The notes under the pieces: model-generated
The model's database searches: none
Seen by the model: only the letters and a program-made list of their open reading frames with translations
Told to the model about the DNA's origin: nothing
From: Streptomyces lomondensis
GTDB taxonomy: Bacteria > Actinomycetota > Actinomycetes > Streptomycetales > Streptomycetaceae
Assembly: GCF_014651035.1 (NCBI RefSeq)
Contig: NZ_BMWC01000011.1
Location: 1-64,000 of the forward strand
DNA: 64,000 nt
Reading direction: 5' to 3'
Made by a program: the position numbers and the translations under genes
Shown: one piece after another, positions 1 to 7,906 of the stretch
Layout: each line of letters begins with the position of its first letter
How positions within the stretch are numbered: the stretch's first letter is position 1

Positions 1-62
1 CGACAACGCGGCAGATGTGCGTGCCAGACCCCGCGTCTGCGGCGTGATCCAAACGACAGGCC

Positions 63-557
63 CTAGACCGCCTCGTACGCCGCCAGTCCCTCGAAGGCAG
101 GTCCGCCGTACGCCACCGCGCCGCCCCCGCACGACGCCGTGACCTCGCGGGACTTCGCGCAGCGGTCCAGTTCGCACCAGATGCGCTTGCCGGTGCTCTC
201 GACGCTCCAGCCCCAGCGGTCGGCGAGACCGTCGACGAGGGCGAGGCCCCGGCCGCCGGTCGCGTCGTCGTCGGCGCACCGGGGCACGGGGGCCCGGCCG
301 CTGTGGTCGGCGACCTCCAGGCGGACCGTGGCCTCCTCCGTCACCGCCGGCGGCAGGGACAGTCGCAGCACCGCCGGACGGCCGGTGTGCACCACGGCGT
401 TGGTGACGAGCTCGGAGACGAGCAGGACCAGCGTCTCGGCGAGCGGCTCATCGGCCTGTATGCCCGACCCGGCCAGGCGGGAGCGGGCCCACCGCCGGGC
501 ACGCCCCACCTCTGCGGGGTCGGGCCGGATCTCCAGCTGCACTTGAAGCACCTGCAC
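63..557 (-). CDS. ATP-binding protein, anti-sigma factor (RsbW/SpoIIAB-like) family
   Basis: 164 aa, with the GHKL-type ATPase fold typical of streptomycete RsbW-like kinases. The N box is LVSELVTNAVVHT (about residues 47-59), the G1-like segment is ADHSGRAP, and the G2 segment is GGRGLALVDGLADRWG. The C-terminal ~35 residues are low in complexity. Family members bind an anti-anti-sigma (STAS) partner or a sigma factor in the cytoplasm and can phosphorylate the STAS serine. A STAS protein is encoded at 6583-6963, but nothing here shows that the two are partners. The start is GTG at 557; in-frame GTGs at 551 and 542 are alternatives, and no strong ribosome binding site separates them. Stand-alone gene, with over 400 bp of upstream non-coding DNA. 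Confidence 0.85.
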   Translation of the reverse strand: MQVLQVQLEIRPDPAEVGRARRWARSRLAGSGIQADEPLAETLVLLVSELVTNAVVHTGRPAVLRLSLPPAVTEEATVRLEVADHSGRAPVPRCADDDATGGRGLALVDGLADRWGWSVESTGKRIWCELDRCAKSREVTASCGGGAVAYGGPAFEGLAAYEAV

Positions 558-750
558 CGCTCACACCATCCGAACCGGCGGACACTTAGGCTCGCGCCTC
601 ACGAGGGCCACGATCGTAGCCATTTTCTGCATGGCCAGAACAACGGCCGGGACAAGGATCACGGAACGTGAATCCGTTGTGGGACAGCATGGTTGACGTA
701 CAGTCACCCCAACAAGCGCTTCGGGCATATTCCAGCGCGAAGGAGTACCC

Positions 751-876
751 GTGCGGCATACTGTGCGACGCCCGTCGCGGGCAGTCGAACAGGCGGCGTC
801 ACTGGGTCGCGCTGCGCTCAGAGCCACTCGCATCTCACACAAGGTACCGGAGCGCGCTGTCGACTTCGGGCCGTGA
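751..876 (+). CDS. candidate small ORF, 41 aa, basic peptide
   Basis: A GTG codon at 751 follows AAGGAG (740-745) by five bases and opens 41 codons ending in TGA at 874-876. The product is rich in arginine (start VRHTVRRPSRAVEQAASLG) with no membrane segment. I recognise no family. It lies in the 428-bp gap between the anti-sigma-like gene and the acyl-CoA dehydrogenase, both on the other strand, where no longer gene is credible. The well-placed ribosome binding site is the main support. Codon bias was not measured, so this may be fortuitous. Confidence 0.3.
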   Translation: MRHTVRRPSRAVEQAASLGRAALRATRISHKVPERAVDFGP

Positions 877-985
877 CGAGTCACGCAGAGGACACAAGCC
901 GGTATCAACGCTCCGTGACCCCCGCGTGCCACGATCCGTGACATCTCCGCAGGCATATTCGGCGATGCCGCAGCCAGAGGGCCTG

Positions 986-1870
986 TCAGGCCTCTTCCGC
1001 CGTCAGAGCGGCCGCGAGGATTTCCTCACTCTCCGTGACTCCGCCCGCACGTTGGGTTCGAACCCATGCCCGTTTCAGATGGAGATGGACCTCGGACTCC
1101 CAGGTGAAGCCCATGCCGCCGTGGACCTGGAGACAGTCGCGGGCGCCGCGCACGGCGGCCTCGTCGGCGAGCAGGCGGGCGGCGGCGATGTCGACCGGGT
1201 CGCCGGTGACGGCCGCCGCGTACACCGCGGCACGGGCCGTCTCCGTCCGCACCAGCATCCCCGCGCACAGGTGCGCGACCGCCTGGAAGGCCCCGATGGG
1301 CCGACCGAACTGTTCGCGCGCCCGGGCGTGTTGCGCCGCGAGTTCGCCGACGCGGGCCGCTGTGCCGAGCTGCTCGGCGGCGGTGAGGAGCACCGCGACG
1401 GGGTCATGCCCGGGACGCCGCGCGGGCACCCGGTGCAGGGGTGTCAGCGGGTCGAGCGAGCGCAGCGGAACGGCCCCGGTGGCGTCCCCGCGTACGACGT
1501 CCGCCTCCGCCAGCCACTCCACCAGCGCGCCGTCGACGGCCGCCACGACCGTCTCCCCGGTCGCCGCGCCCGGCACCGCGCCGGCCGCGAGGTGCGTGGC
1601 GACCAGCGGCCCGGGCAGCAACGCCCGCCCCGCCTCCTCGAACACCAACACGGCCTCCGGCAGCCCGAGTCCGACCCCACCGTCCGCCTCCGGCAGCCGC
1701 AACGCGAAGAACCCGGCGTCACCGAGGGCCCGCCACAGGGCCCGGTCGAGCCGCACCGGGCCCTCCGAGGCGGCCCGCAGTGCCTCCCGGTCGAAGCGCC
1801 GGGCAAGCAACTGCCGTATGCCCTCCCGCAGTGCCCGCTGGTCGTCCGTCAGCCGGAAGCGCACGGTCAC
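986..1870 (-). CDS. acyl-CoA dehydrogenase family protein (short form)
   Basis: 294 aa, shorter than the usual ~380 aa, as is common for the second subunit of paired actinobacterial acyl-CoA dehydrogenases. Visible are the N-terminal helical segment (FRLTDDQRALREGIRQLL), a shortened middle domain, and the C-terminal helical domain with ARAREQFGRPIGAFQAV and the flavin-domain signature LQVHGGMGFTWE. The GTG start at 1870 overlaps the upstream stop in GTGA, so translation is coupled to the gene at 1867-3000, and the two probably form a heteromer. Expected reaction: FAD-dependent alpha,beta-desaturation of an acyl-CoA; substrate unknown. It is the last gene of the minus-strand operon amidohydrolase / dehydrogenase / dehydrogenase. 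Confidence 0.88.
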   Translation of the reverse strand: MTVRFRLTDDQRALREGIRQLLARRFDREALRAASEGPVRLDRALWRALGDAGFFALRLPEADGGVGLGLPEAVLVFEEAGRALLPGPLVATHLAAGAVPGAATGETVVAAVDGALVEWLAEADVVRGDATGAVPLRSLDPLTPLHRVPARRPGHDPVAVLLTAAEQLGTAARVGELAAQHARAREQFGRPIGAFQAVAHLCAGMLVRTETARAAVYAAAVTGDPVDIAAARLLADEAAVRGARDCLQVHGGMGFTWESEVHLHLKRAWVRTQRAGGVTESEEILAAALTAEEA

Positions 1871-3000
1871 CGCCCCTTCGGCAGGCCGAGGATCCGCTCG
1901 GCGATGATGCTGTGCTGGATCTGCGAGGTGCCGGCCGCGATGGTGTACGAGAGGGAGGAGAGGCGGTCGAGCGTCCAGGGGCGGTCCAGGTCGAGGCAGT
2001 CGGCGCCCAGTACCTCGGCGGCGGCGTCGTACAGCTCCTGGCGGGCGTGCGAGTAGCGGAGCTTGAAGACCGAGCCGCCGACGCCGGGCACTCCGCCCGA
2101 GGCCTCCGCCGCGCTGACGTTCCACTGCGTCAGCCGCCACAGCGCCCGGAACTCGGCGTGGAGCCCGCCCAGCCGGCGGCGCAGCGCCGGGTCGTCCCAC
2201 CGGCCGTTCTTGCGGGCTTCGAGGGCCAGTTCGCCCAGCACGCGGCGGCAGGCGACGACCTCGCCGGCGAAGGCCGTGCCGCGTTCGAAGGACAGCGTCA
2301 CCATGGTCACGCGCCAGCCGTCGTTCTCGTCCCCGACCCGGTTGCCCACCGGCACCCGCACCTCGTCGAGGAAGACCTCGGCGAACTCGGCGGACCCGGC
2401 GAGCGTGCGCAGCGGCCGTACGGTGATGCCGGGCGCGTCCATGGGCATGGCCAGCCAGGTGATGCCCCGGTGCTTCGGGGCGCGGGGGTCGGTGCGGACC
2501 AACAGCTCGCACCAGTCGGCGACTTCCGCGTGGGAGGTCCAGATCTTGGAGCCGGTCACCACGTAGGCGTCGCCGTCGCGCCACGCGCGCGTGCGCAGGG
2601 CCGCCAGGTCGGAGCCGGCCTCGGGTTCGCTGAAGCCCTGGCACCAGACCTCCTCGCCGCGCAGGATCGGCGGCAGCCAGCGCGCCCGCTGGTCCGCCGT
2701 GCCCTCGGCGGCGATGGTCGGGCCCGCGTGCAGCAGCCCCACGAAGTTGGCGCCCACGTAGGGCGCGCCCGCCTTCTCGGTCTCCTCCAGGAAGATCAGC
2801 CGGGTCGTCGGGGAGGCGTCCCAGTGGACGTCGGCGTATCCGGCGTCGTACAGCATGCGCTGCCAGCCAAGGTCGTACGCACGCCGCCCGGGCCAGTCGT
2901 CGGGGTGCGGCCTGGGCGGGAGGCCGGGCAGCACCCGGGCGAGCCAGTCCCGCAGCCGGGCCCGGAACTCCTCCTCCTCGGGCGTGTACGACAGGTCCAT
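1867..3000 (-). CDS. acyl-CoA dehydrogenase family protein
   Basis: 377 aa, full-length for the family. The N-terminal domain starts MDLSYTPEEEEFRARLRDWL. The middle flavin-contact segment includes WCQGFSEPEAGSDLAALRT and TGSKIWTSHAEVADW, and the C-terminal segment ends with a GTSQIQHSIIAERILGLPK motif typical of acyl-CoA dehydrogenases. It should use FAD and pass electrons to ETF in the cytoplasm. The start is ATG at 3000, 9 bp after the amidohydrolase stop, and the stop overlaps the next dehydrogenase by 4 nt. This is a three-gene operon with a predicted acyl-CoA catabolic role; the substrate is not deducible. Confidence 0.92.
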   Translation of the reverse strand: MDLSYTPEEEEFRARLRDWLARVLPGLPPRPHPDDWPGRRAYDLGWQRMLYDAGYADVHWDASPTTRLIFLEETEKAGAPYVGANFVGLLHAGPTIAAEGTADQRARWLPPILRGEEVWCQGFSEPEAGSDLAALRTRAWRDGDAYVVTGSKIWTSHAEVADWCELLVRTDPRAPKHRGITWLAMPMDAPGITVRPLRTLAGSAEFAEVFLDEVRVPVGNRVGDENDGWRVTMVTLSFERGTAFAGEVVACRRVLGELALEARKNGRWDDPALRRRLGGLHAEFRALWRLTQWNVSAAEASGGVPGVGGSVFKLRYSHARQELYDAAAEVLGADCLDLDRPWTLDRLSSLSYTIAAGTSQIQHSIIAERILGLPKGR

Positions 3001-3009
3001 CAGCGGGCC

Positions 3010-4206
3010 TCAGCGGTCCAGGTCCAGGCCGAGCATGCGGATGGCGTTGCCCCGCATGAGCTTGTACACCGTCTCGTCGTCGAGGCCCTTGACGTGGTCG
3101 AGGGCGACCTCCTTGGTGTGCGGGAAGGTCGAGTCGACGTGCGGGTAGTCGGTCTCGAAGGTGGCGTTGTCGCGGCCGACCACGTCGATCGAGGCGACGC
3201 CGTGCTTGTCGCGGAAGAAGCAGCAGAAGATCTGCCGGTAGTAGTACGTGGACGGCGGCTCGGGGATCGTGTCCCGGACCCCGCCCCAGGCGCGGTGCTC
3301 CTCCCAGACGTCGTCGGCGCGCTCCAGGGCGTACGGCACCCAGCCCATCTGGCCCTCGGAGTAGGCGAGTTTGAGGCGCGGGAACCTCACGAGCACCCCG
3401 CTGAAGAGGAAGTCCATCATCGAGGCCATCGCGTTGTTGAAGCTGAGCGAGGCCTGGACGGCGGGCGGGGCGTCCGGGGAGGCGGCCGGCATCTGGGAGG
3501 ACGATCCGATGTGCATGTTGACGACCGTCCCGGTCTCCTGGCAGGCCGCGAAGAAGGGGTCCCAGTAGCCGGAGTGGATGGACGGCAGTCCGAGGTGGGT
3601 GGGGATCTCGGAGAAGGTCACCGCCCGGACCCCGCGCGCGGCGTTGCGGTGGATCTCCGCGACCGCCAGTTCGACGTCCCACAGCGGGATCAGGCACAGC
3701 GGGATGAGCCGCCCGCCGCTGTCGCCGCACCACTCCTCGACCATCCAGTCGTTGTAGGCGCGCACGCAGGCGAGGGCGACCTCCTTGTCGTGCGCCTCGG
3801 CGAAGGTCTGGCCGCAGAAACGGGGGAAGGAGGGGAAGCAGAGGCTGGCCTCGACGTGGTTGAGGTCCATGTCCGCAAGCCGTGCCTTGGGGTCCCAGCA
3901 ACCGCGCCGCATCTCCTCCCGGGTGATGCCCTCCAGGGTCATCTCGTCCCGGTCGAAGCCGACGGCGGCGATGTTGCGCTTGTACGGGAACTTCAGGTCC
4001 TCGTAGACCCACCAGTCGGTGGGCGGGCCGTCCGGGTCCATGGTGATCCGGTACTTGCCGCCGGTGTAGGCGAGTTCACCGATCCCGGCGGTCAGCGGCT
4101 TGGGGCCGCGGTCGCGGTACTTGGCCGGCAGCCAGGTGTCGAAGAGGTGGGCGGGCTCGATCACGTGGTCGTCGACGCTGATGATGCGGGGCAGTTCGGT
4201 CGCCAT
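3010..4206 (-). CDS. amidohydrolase family protein (amidohydrolase_2 type)
   Basis: 398 aa. The N-terminal segment RIISVDDHVIEPAHLFDTW is typical of the PF04909 decarboxylase/hydrolase family found beside acyl-CoA genes in actinobacteria. Later motifs include NHVEASLCFPSFPRFCGQ, a metal/active-site segment VNMHIGSSS, and the C-terminal NATFETDYPHVDSTFPHT, where an Asp and a His would ligand the metal. ATG at 4206 has GGAGGGGA just upstream, which is why I reject a longer start. First gene of the minus-strand operon. Its promoter faces that of the acyl-CoA ligase across a 90-bp gap with two palindromes (4232-4250, 4259-4277), so both directions are probably co-regulated. Confidence 0.9.
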   Translation of the reverse strand: MATELPRIISVDDHVIEPAHLFDTWLPAKYRDRGPKPLTAGIGELAYTGGKYRITMDPDGPPTDWWVYEDLKFPYKRNIAAVGFDRDEMTLEGITREEMRRGCWDPKARLADMDLNHVEASLCFPSFPRFCGQTFAEAHDKEVALACVRAYNDWMVEEWCGDSGGRLIPLCLIPLWDVELAVAEIHRNAARGVRAVTFSEIPTHLGLPSIHSGYWDPFFAACQETGTVVNMHIGSSSQMPAASPDAPPAVQASLSFNNAMASMMDFLFSGVLVRFPRLKLAYSEGQMGWVPYALERADDVWEEHRAWGGVRDTIPEPPSTYYYRQIFCCFFRDKHGVASIDVVGRDNATFETDYPHVDSTFPHTKEVALDHVKGLDDETVYKLMRGNAIRMLGLDLDR

Positions 4207-4231
4207 GGGTCCCCTCCGCCGGACGGTACTT

Positions 4232-4250
4232 ATCTGATGCAGCGTCAGAT
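4232..4250. promoter_or_regulatory. palindromic operator 1 in divergent promoter
   Basis: ATCTGATGCAGCGTCAGAT is an inverted repeat (arms CTGAyG / CGTCAG around 3 bp). It lies between the divergent amidohydrolase and acyl-CoA ligase genes and matches the second palindrome at 4259-4277. The form fits a TetR-family repressor site; no cognate regulator gene is adjacent. Confidence 0.55.
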
Positions 4251-4258
4251 AGCATCCC

Positions 4259-4277
4259 ATCTGACGACCCGTCAGCC
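4259..4277. promoter_or_regulatory. palindromic operator 2 in divergent promoter
   Basis: The core CTGACGACCCGTCAG (4261-4275) has perfect 6-bp arms around 3 bp, with AT 5' as in operator 1. Its centre is 27 bp from that of operator 1. It sits about 20 bp before the ligase start codon, where a bound repressor would block transcription or initiation. Confidence 0.55.
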
Positions 4278-4295
4278 AAGCAGCAGGGGGCATCC

Positions 4296-5798
4296 GTGAA
4301 CGAGACCCCGCACGCCCTGAGCTCCTCCCGCACCCTGTGGGAGCTGGTCACCCGCCGCGCCGCCCTCGCGCCCGACCGCCCGCTCTTCCTCCAGGACGAC
4401 CGCACGCTCACGTTCGGCGAGCTGGCCGCGCGTGCCGAGCGGGTCGCGGCAGGGCTGTACGGCATGGGCGTACGCCCCGGCACGGTGGTCGCCTGGCAGC
4501 TGCCCACCCGTATCGAGACGGCCGTGCTGTCCTTCGCGCTGGCCCGTCTCGGCGCCGTGCAGACCCCGGTGATCCCCTTCTACCGGGACCGCGAGGTGGG
4601 CTTCGCGCTGCGGGAGTCGAAGGCCGAGTTCTTCGCGGTGCCGGGCGTGTGGCGCGGCTTCGACCACGCGGAGATGGCCCGACGGCTGGGCGCGCGGGGC
4701 GTCTTCAAGGCCTACGACGACCTGCCCGACGGCGATCCGTCCGTGCTGCCTCCCCCGCCCTCCGACGGCACCGCGGTCCGCTGGATCTACTGGACGTCCG
4801 GCACGACCTCCGACCCCAAGGGCGTCCTGCACACGGACCGTTCCCTGCTCGCGGGCGGCTCCTGCCTCGCGCACGCCCTGCGGCCCTCGGCGCACGACGT
4901 GGGGTCGATCGCCTTCCCGTACGCCCACATAGGCGGGCCCGACTACACCGTGATGCTGCTGCTCTACGGCTTCCCGGCGGTGCTGTTCGAGCAGTTCGCG
5001 CTGCCGGACGCGCTGGAGGCCTACCGCGCGCACGGGGTGACGATGGCGGGCGGGTCGACGGCGTTCTACTCGATGTTCCTGGCCGAGCAGCGGAAGCAGC
5101 CCGGGGTGCCCGTGGTGCCGTCCCTGCGACTGCTGGCGGGGGGCGGGGCGCCCAAGCCGCCGGAGCTGTACCACGCGGTCGTGCGGGAGATGGGCGTGCA
5201 GCTCACCCACGGCTACGGCATGACCGAGGTACCGATGATCACCATGGGGTCGCCGGACGACAGCCCCGAGCTGCTGGCGACGACCGAGGGGCGGCCGCCG
5301 GAGGGCATGGAGATACGGATCGTGGACGGGGAGGTGCGGTTGCGCGGGGAGGCCGTGTGCCGGGGGTATCTGGATCCCGGGCAGACGGCACAGGCCTTCG
5401 ACGAGGAGGGGTTCCTGCGCACCGGCGACCTCGGGCGGCTGACGGAGACCGGGCATCTGGTCCTCACCGGCCGGCTGAAGGACGTCATCATCCGCAAGGG
5501 CGAGAACATCTCGGCCCAGGAGATCGAGGCCCTGCTGCACCGGCATCCGGCGGTCGGGGACGTGGCGGTGATCGGGCTGCCGGACGCGGCGCGCGGGGAG
5601 CTGGTGTGCGCGGTGGTGGAACAGCCGCCCGGAGCCGGGGCCTTGACGCTGGAGGCGGTGACCTCGTACCTGCGCGCCGAGGGACTGGCGGTGCACAAGC
5701 TGCCGGAGCGGCTGGAGGTGGTGGACGCCCTTCCGCGGGGCGAGACCCTGCGGAAGGTACTGAAGTACAGGCTGCGCGAGCGCTACTCGGGCGGCTGA
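4296..5798 (+). CDS. AMP-dependent acyl-CoA synthetase / ligase
   Basis: 500 aa, ANL superfamily. The P-loop-like A3 motif is YWTSGTTSDPKGVLHT (about residues 165-180). The A5 motif is HGYGMTEVPMITMG. The A7/A8 region is FLRTGDLGRLTETGH followed by GRLKDVIIRKGENIS, and the adenylation lysine motif near the end is PRGETLRKVLKYRLRE. It resembles cyclohexanecarboxylate-CoA or medium/long-chain fatty acid-CoA ligases and should activate a carboxylic acid with ATP and CoA. GTG at 4296 follows GCAGGGGG. Divergent from the acyl-CoA dehydrogenase operon, for which it is the obvious activating enzyme. Confidence 0.92.
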   Translation: MNETPHALSSSRTLWELVTRRAALAPDRPLFLQDDRTLTFGELAARAERVAAGLYGMGVRPGTVVAWQLPTRIETAVLSFALARLGAVQTPVIPFYRDREVGFALRESKAEFFAVPGVWRGFDHAEMARRLGARGVFKAYDDLPDGDPSVLPPPPSDGTAVRWIYWTSGTTSDPKGVLHTDRSLLAGGSCLAHALRPSAHDVGSIAFPYAHIGGPDYTVMLLLYGFPAVLFEQFALPDALEAYRAHGVTMAGGSTAFYSMFLAEQRKQPGVPVVPSLRLLAGGGAPKPPELYHAVVREMGVQLTHGYGMTEVPMITMGSPDDSPELLATTEGRPPEGMEIRIVDGEVRLRGEAVCRGYLDPGQTAQAFDEEGFLRTGDLGRLTETGHLVLTGRLKDVIIRKGENISAQEIEALLHRHPAVGDVAVIGLPDAARGELVCAVVEQPPGAGALTLEAVTSYLRAEGLAVHKLPERLEVVDALPRGETLRKVLKYRLRERYSGG

Positions 5799-5807
5799 CA
5801 GGCTCCT

Positions 5808-5830
5808 CAGGGGCGCGGGGAACTGCGCGA
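5808..5830 (+). repeat. dispersed 3'-end element, copy 1
   Basis: The core GGCGCGGGGAACTGCGCG starts about 10 bp after the acyl-CoA ligase stop codon, between convergent genes. Four other copies lie at 9272, 16940, 32107 and 56966. It is a sequence seen often in Streptomyces intergenic DNA; function not established to my knowledge. Confidence 0.75.
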
Positions 5831-5901
5831 GCAACCACGGACAGCCCGCAGCCGCCCATCCGAGAACAACCCCTACGGCGAAGGGGCGCGAGCGCGGGAA
5901 C

Positions 5902-6414
5902 CTACTCGGGCACGGTGAAGTAGCGGGCGAAGGCGGGGACGACATCGGCCTCGCCGACCTTGCCGTCGCCGTCCGCGTCGAGCGTGGCGGCGGCCGGTCC
6001 GGCCATCTCCTCGGCAGCGCCCAGGCACTTCAGTACGCGCCCGGCCTCCTCGACCGTCACGGCGCCGTCACCGTCGGTGTCGGCGACGTCCAGGGCCGCG
6101 TGCAGGAACGGGCGGGCGATCTCGGCGAACCGGTCGGGGTTGTCGCGCAGGCGCTTGACCGCGCCGGTGACGAACTCCTCGCGCGTGATGCGCTGGTCGC
6201 CGTCGCGGTCCGCTATCCCCGCCATGCCCTGCCAGAACGCCTCGGCGCCGCCGTACAGCGCCTGCCCCTTGTCGGAGCGGGCCGCGACGGCGAACTCCGC
6301 GAGCAGCGCCTTGGCCGCCCCGTAGAAGTCCTCGCGGTCGATGTAGCCGTTGCCGTCCTGGTCGAAGGTGGCGAACCGGGCGGCGATCCTGCGCTCGTAC
6401 TCGCTGCTGACCAT
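5902..6414 (-). CDS. EF-hand calcium-binding protein (calerythrin-like, four EF-hands)
   Basis: 170 aa, cytoplasmic, no signal peptide. Four EF-hand loops can be read: residues 18-29 (DQDGNGYIDRED), 69-80 (DRDGDQRITREE), 112-123 (DTDGDGAVTVEE) and 146-157 (DADGDGKVGEAD). The first three have the full Asp/Asn and terminal acidic ligands. The last ends in Asp instead of Glu at position 12, which may shift affinity or ion choice. Length and spacing match calerythrin-type actinobacterial calcium buffers/sensors. ATG at 6414 has AAAGAG upstream. Convergent with the acyl-CoA ligase; not in an operon. Confidence 0.92.
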   Translation of the reverse strand: MVSSEYERRIAARFATFDQDGNGYIDREDFYGAAKALLAEFAVAARSDKGQALYGGAEAFWQGMAGIADRDGDQRITREEFVTGAVKRLRDNPDRFAEIARPFLHAALDVADTDGDGAVTVEEAGRVLKCLGAAEEMAGPAAATLDADGDGKVGEADVVPAFARYFTVPE

Positions 6415-6582
6415 GTCTCTTTCGGGCCGCCTTACGTCAGGTGGGGTGCGTCTCGGTCGGAGCGTACGACGGAGGGGGGCGTTCGGTCGCGGGAAAACGT
6501 CACTTGTGCCAAGACCGGGGGAATTCCGGGACAACAGCGTGTCGGAACGGCAACACTCGGCCTACCGTGCGTGGTGGCCCCG

Positions 6583-6963
6583 TCACGCGGACAGGGGTTC
6601 GCCCTCGTCGCCGAGGGCCGCGTCCAGATCGCCGTACACGTCGAACAGGCGGCGGACCCCCAGCGCGCCCAGGACCCGGTTGACATGGGACCCGTCGGCC
6701 GCGCCCCGGGCGGGCAGCACCAGCCGCAGCCGGCCCTGGCAGGAGCGGATCAGGCGGCGGGCGGCGATGAGCACGCCGACGCCGCTGGAGTCGCAGAAGA
6801 ACACCTCGGACAGGTCCAGGACGAGACAGTGGTGCCCCTCGGCCACCACGTCGTGCACCCGCTGACGCAGCACCGGCGACGTCACCAGATCCAGCTCGCC
6901 CGACACCTGGAGCACGGCCCATTCGCCCTGCTCGCCGCCGGTCACTTTGAAGGTCACCACCAC
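6583..6963 (-). CDS. STAS domain anti-sigma factor antagonist
   Basis: 126 aa, one STAS domain. The signature VFFCDSSGVGVLIAARRL puts DSSG at residues 58-61; by alignment to SpoIIAA the second Ser (S60) is the phosphorylation site. It also has the N-terminal strand pair AVLQVSGELDLVTSP. Such proteins bind RsbW-like kinases when unphosphorylated and so free a sigma factor. An ECF sigma gene starts 360 bp away in the opposite direction and an RsbW-like gene lies at 63-557; these links are inference only. Upstream region 6964-7324 is shared with the sigma gene. Confidence 0.92.
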   Translation of the reverse strand: MVVTFKVTGGEQGEWAVLQVSGELDLVTSPVLRQRVHDVVAEGHHCLVLDLSEVFFCDSSGVGVLIAARRLIRSCQGRLRLVLPARGAADGSHVNRVLGALGVRRLFDVYGDLDAALGDEGEPLSA

Positions 6964-7324
6964 GCCCCTCGCTCGCCAAAACGGAAGCAGTCCCTACGCT
7001 TCCTTGCAGCGCGGCTGCCCAGCGGCCGTTCCCTGAAACACAACCCGAATAACGGATCCCCCGCGGAAGAGGCTTGTTTTAGTCGACTTCGATCCTGTTC
7101 GATCCTCTTCAGTCAGGTCTGATCGGAGGGCGGGTGGGTAGGCGCGGCCCCAGGACACCCGGTACGGGCGCCCGCGACCCTCTACCACCTGCGGCCGGTC
7201 AGGGGGCGCACATTGCCACAAAGGGGCGTGCGCAACCGGACGTGCCGACTACATTCGGGGAGACGGCGAGCACAGGCTGAACAGGTCACGGGCGCGGGAC
7301 ACGAGCAGGGGGTGAGGGGGCCGC
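6964..7324. other. 361-bp divergent intergenic region
   Basis: It separates the STAS gene from the divergent ECF sigma gene. A TACATT (-10-like) lies at about 7250, but no convincing -35 is at the right distance. A short direct repeat TCGATCCTGTTCGATCCT occurs near 7087-7104. No gene with a good ribosome binding site is seen. Confidence 0.4.
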
Positions 7325-7906
7325 ATGGCGAAAAAGGACGTACCGCCGCGCTGGGACCGCAAGATGCAGCAGCGGCTCGCCCGCGGGGAGGCGGCCGCCC
7401 TCGGTGAGCTCTACGACCGCTTCGCCTCCCTCGTGCACGGCCTCGCCCACCGCGTGCTCGGCGACGAGCGCGCCGCCGACGGCATCACGCGCGAGGTCTT
7501 CGTCCACGTCTGGGAGCACCCCGACTCCTACGACCCCAGGCAGGGCCCGCTGCGCACCTGGGTCGCCACGCTGACCCACCGGCTGGCGGTGCAGCGGCTG
7601 CGCGCCACCGAGACCGCCGCCCTGGCCCGCGCCGGCTCCGGCACAGCGGAGGAACTGGAGCACAAGGTGCGTCACGCCGCGGTCGCCGCCCGCGCCGACT
7701 ACATCGTCCAGTCGATGCCGGTCCCGCTGCGCTCGGCCCTGGAACGGGCCTACTTCCAGCGCCGCGACTACCGCCAGACCGCCGCCGACCTCGGCATCAC
7801 CGAGGACGAGGCCCGCCGCCGCCTGCGCCTCGGCCTGCAACTGCTCTCCACCGCCCACGACACCGAGGCACCGGGCGCACCGCCCGGATACGGGGGTGCG
7901 GTGTGA
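7325..7906 (+). CDS. ECF-type RNA polymerase sigma factor
   Basis: 193 aa. Region 2 is seen in LGELYDRFASLVHGLAHRVL followed by ITREVFVHVWEHPDSYDP and GPLRTWVATLTHRLAVQRLR. Region 4 (helix-turn-helix) is SALERAYFQRRDYRQTAADLGITEDEARRRLRLGL, split here at RDYRQTAADL. It directs RNA polymerase to a small regulon; the target promoter is unknown. ATG at 7325 follows a purine-rich GGGGGTGAGGGGG. The stop codon overlaps the downstream anti-sigma GTG (7903), typical of a sigma/anti-sigma pair made in fixed ratio. Some polar positions in the -10 recognition segment deviate from housekeeping factors, as expected of ECFs. Confidence 0.9.
   Translation: MAKKDVPPRWDRKMQQRLARGEAAALGELYDRFASLVHGLAHRVLGDERAADGITREVFVHVWEHPDSYDPRQGPLRTWVATLTHRLAVQRLRATETAALARAGSGTAEELEHKVRHAAVAARADYIVQSMPVPLRSALERAYFQRRDYRQTAADLGITEDEARRRLRLGLQLLSTAHDTEAPGAPPGYGGAV

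Noticed and set aside
986..4012. A very long minus-strand frame that spans several genes here, and similar long frames opposite most genes
   Set aside because: High GC leaves the third-position antisense and shifted frames open. They lack family homology and ribosome binding sites, and the real genes in the same DNA match known families.
6964..7324. sigma-B type promoter (GTTT...GGGTA) for the STAS gene
   Set aside because: No correctly spaced GGGTA-like -10 could be placed.
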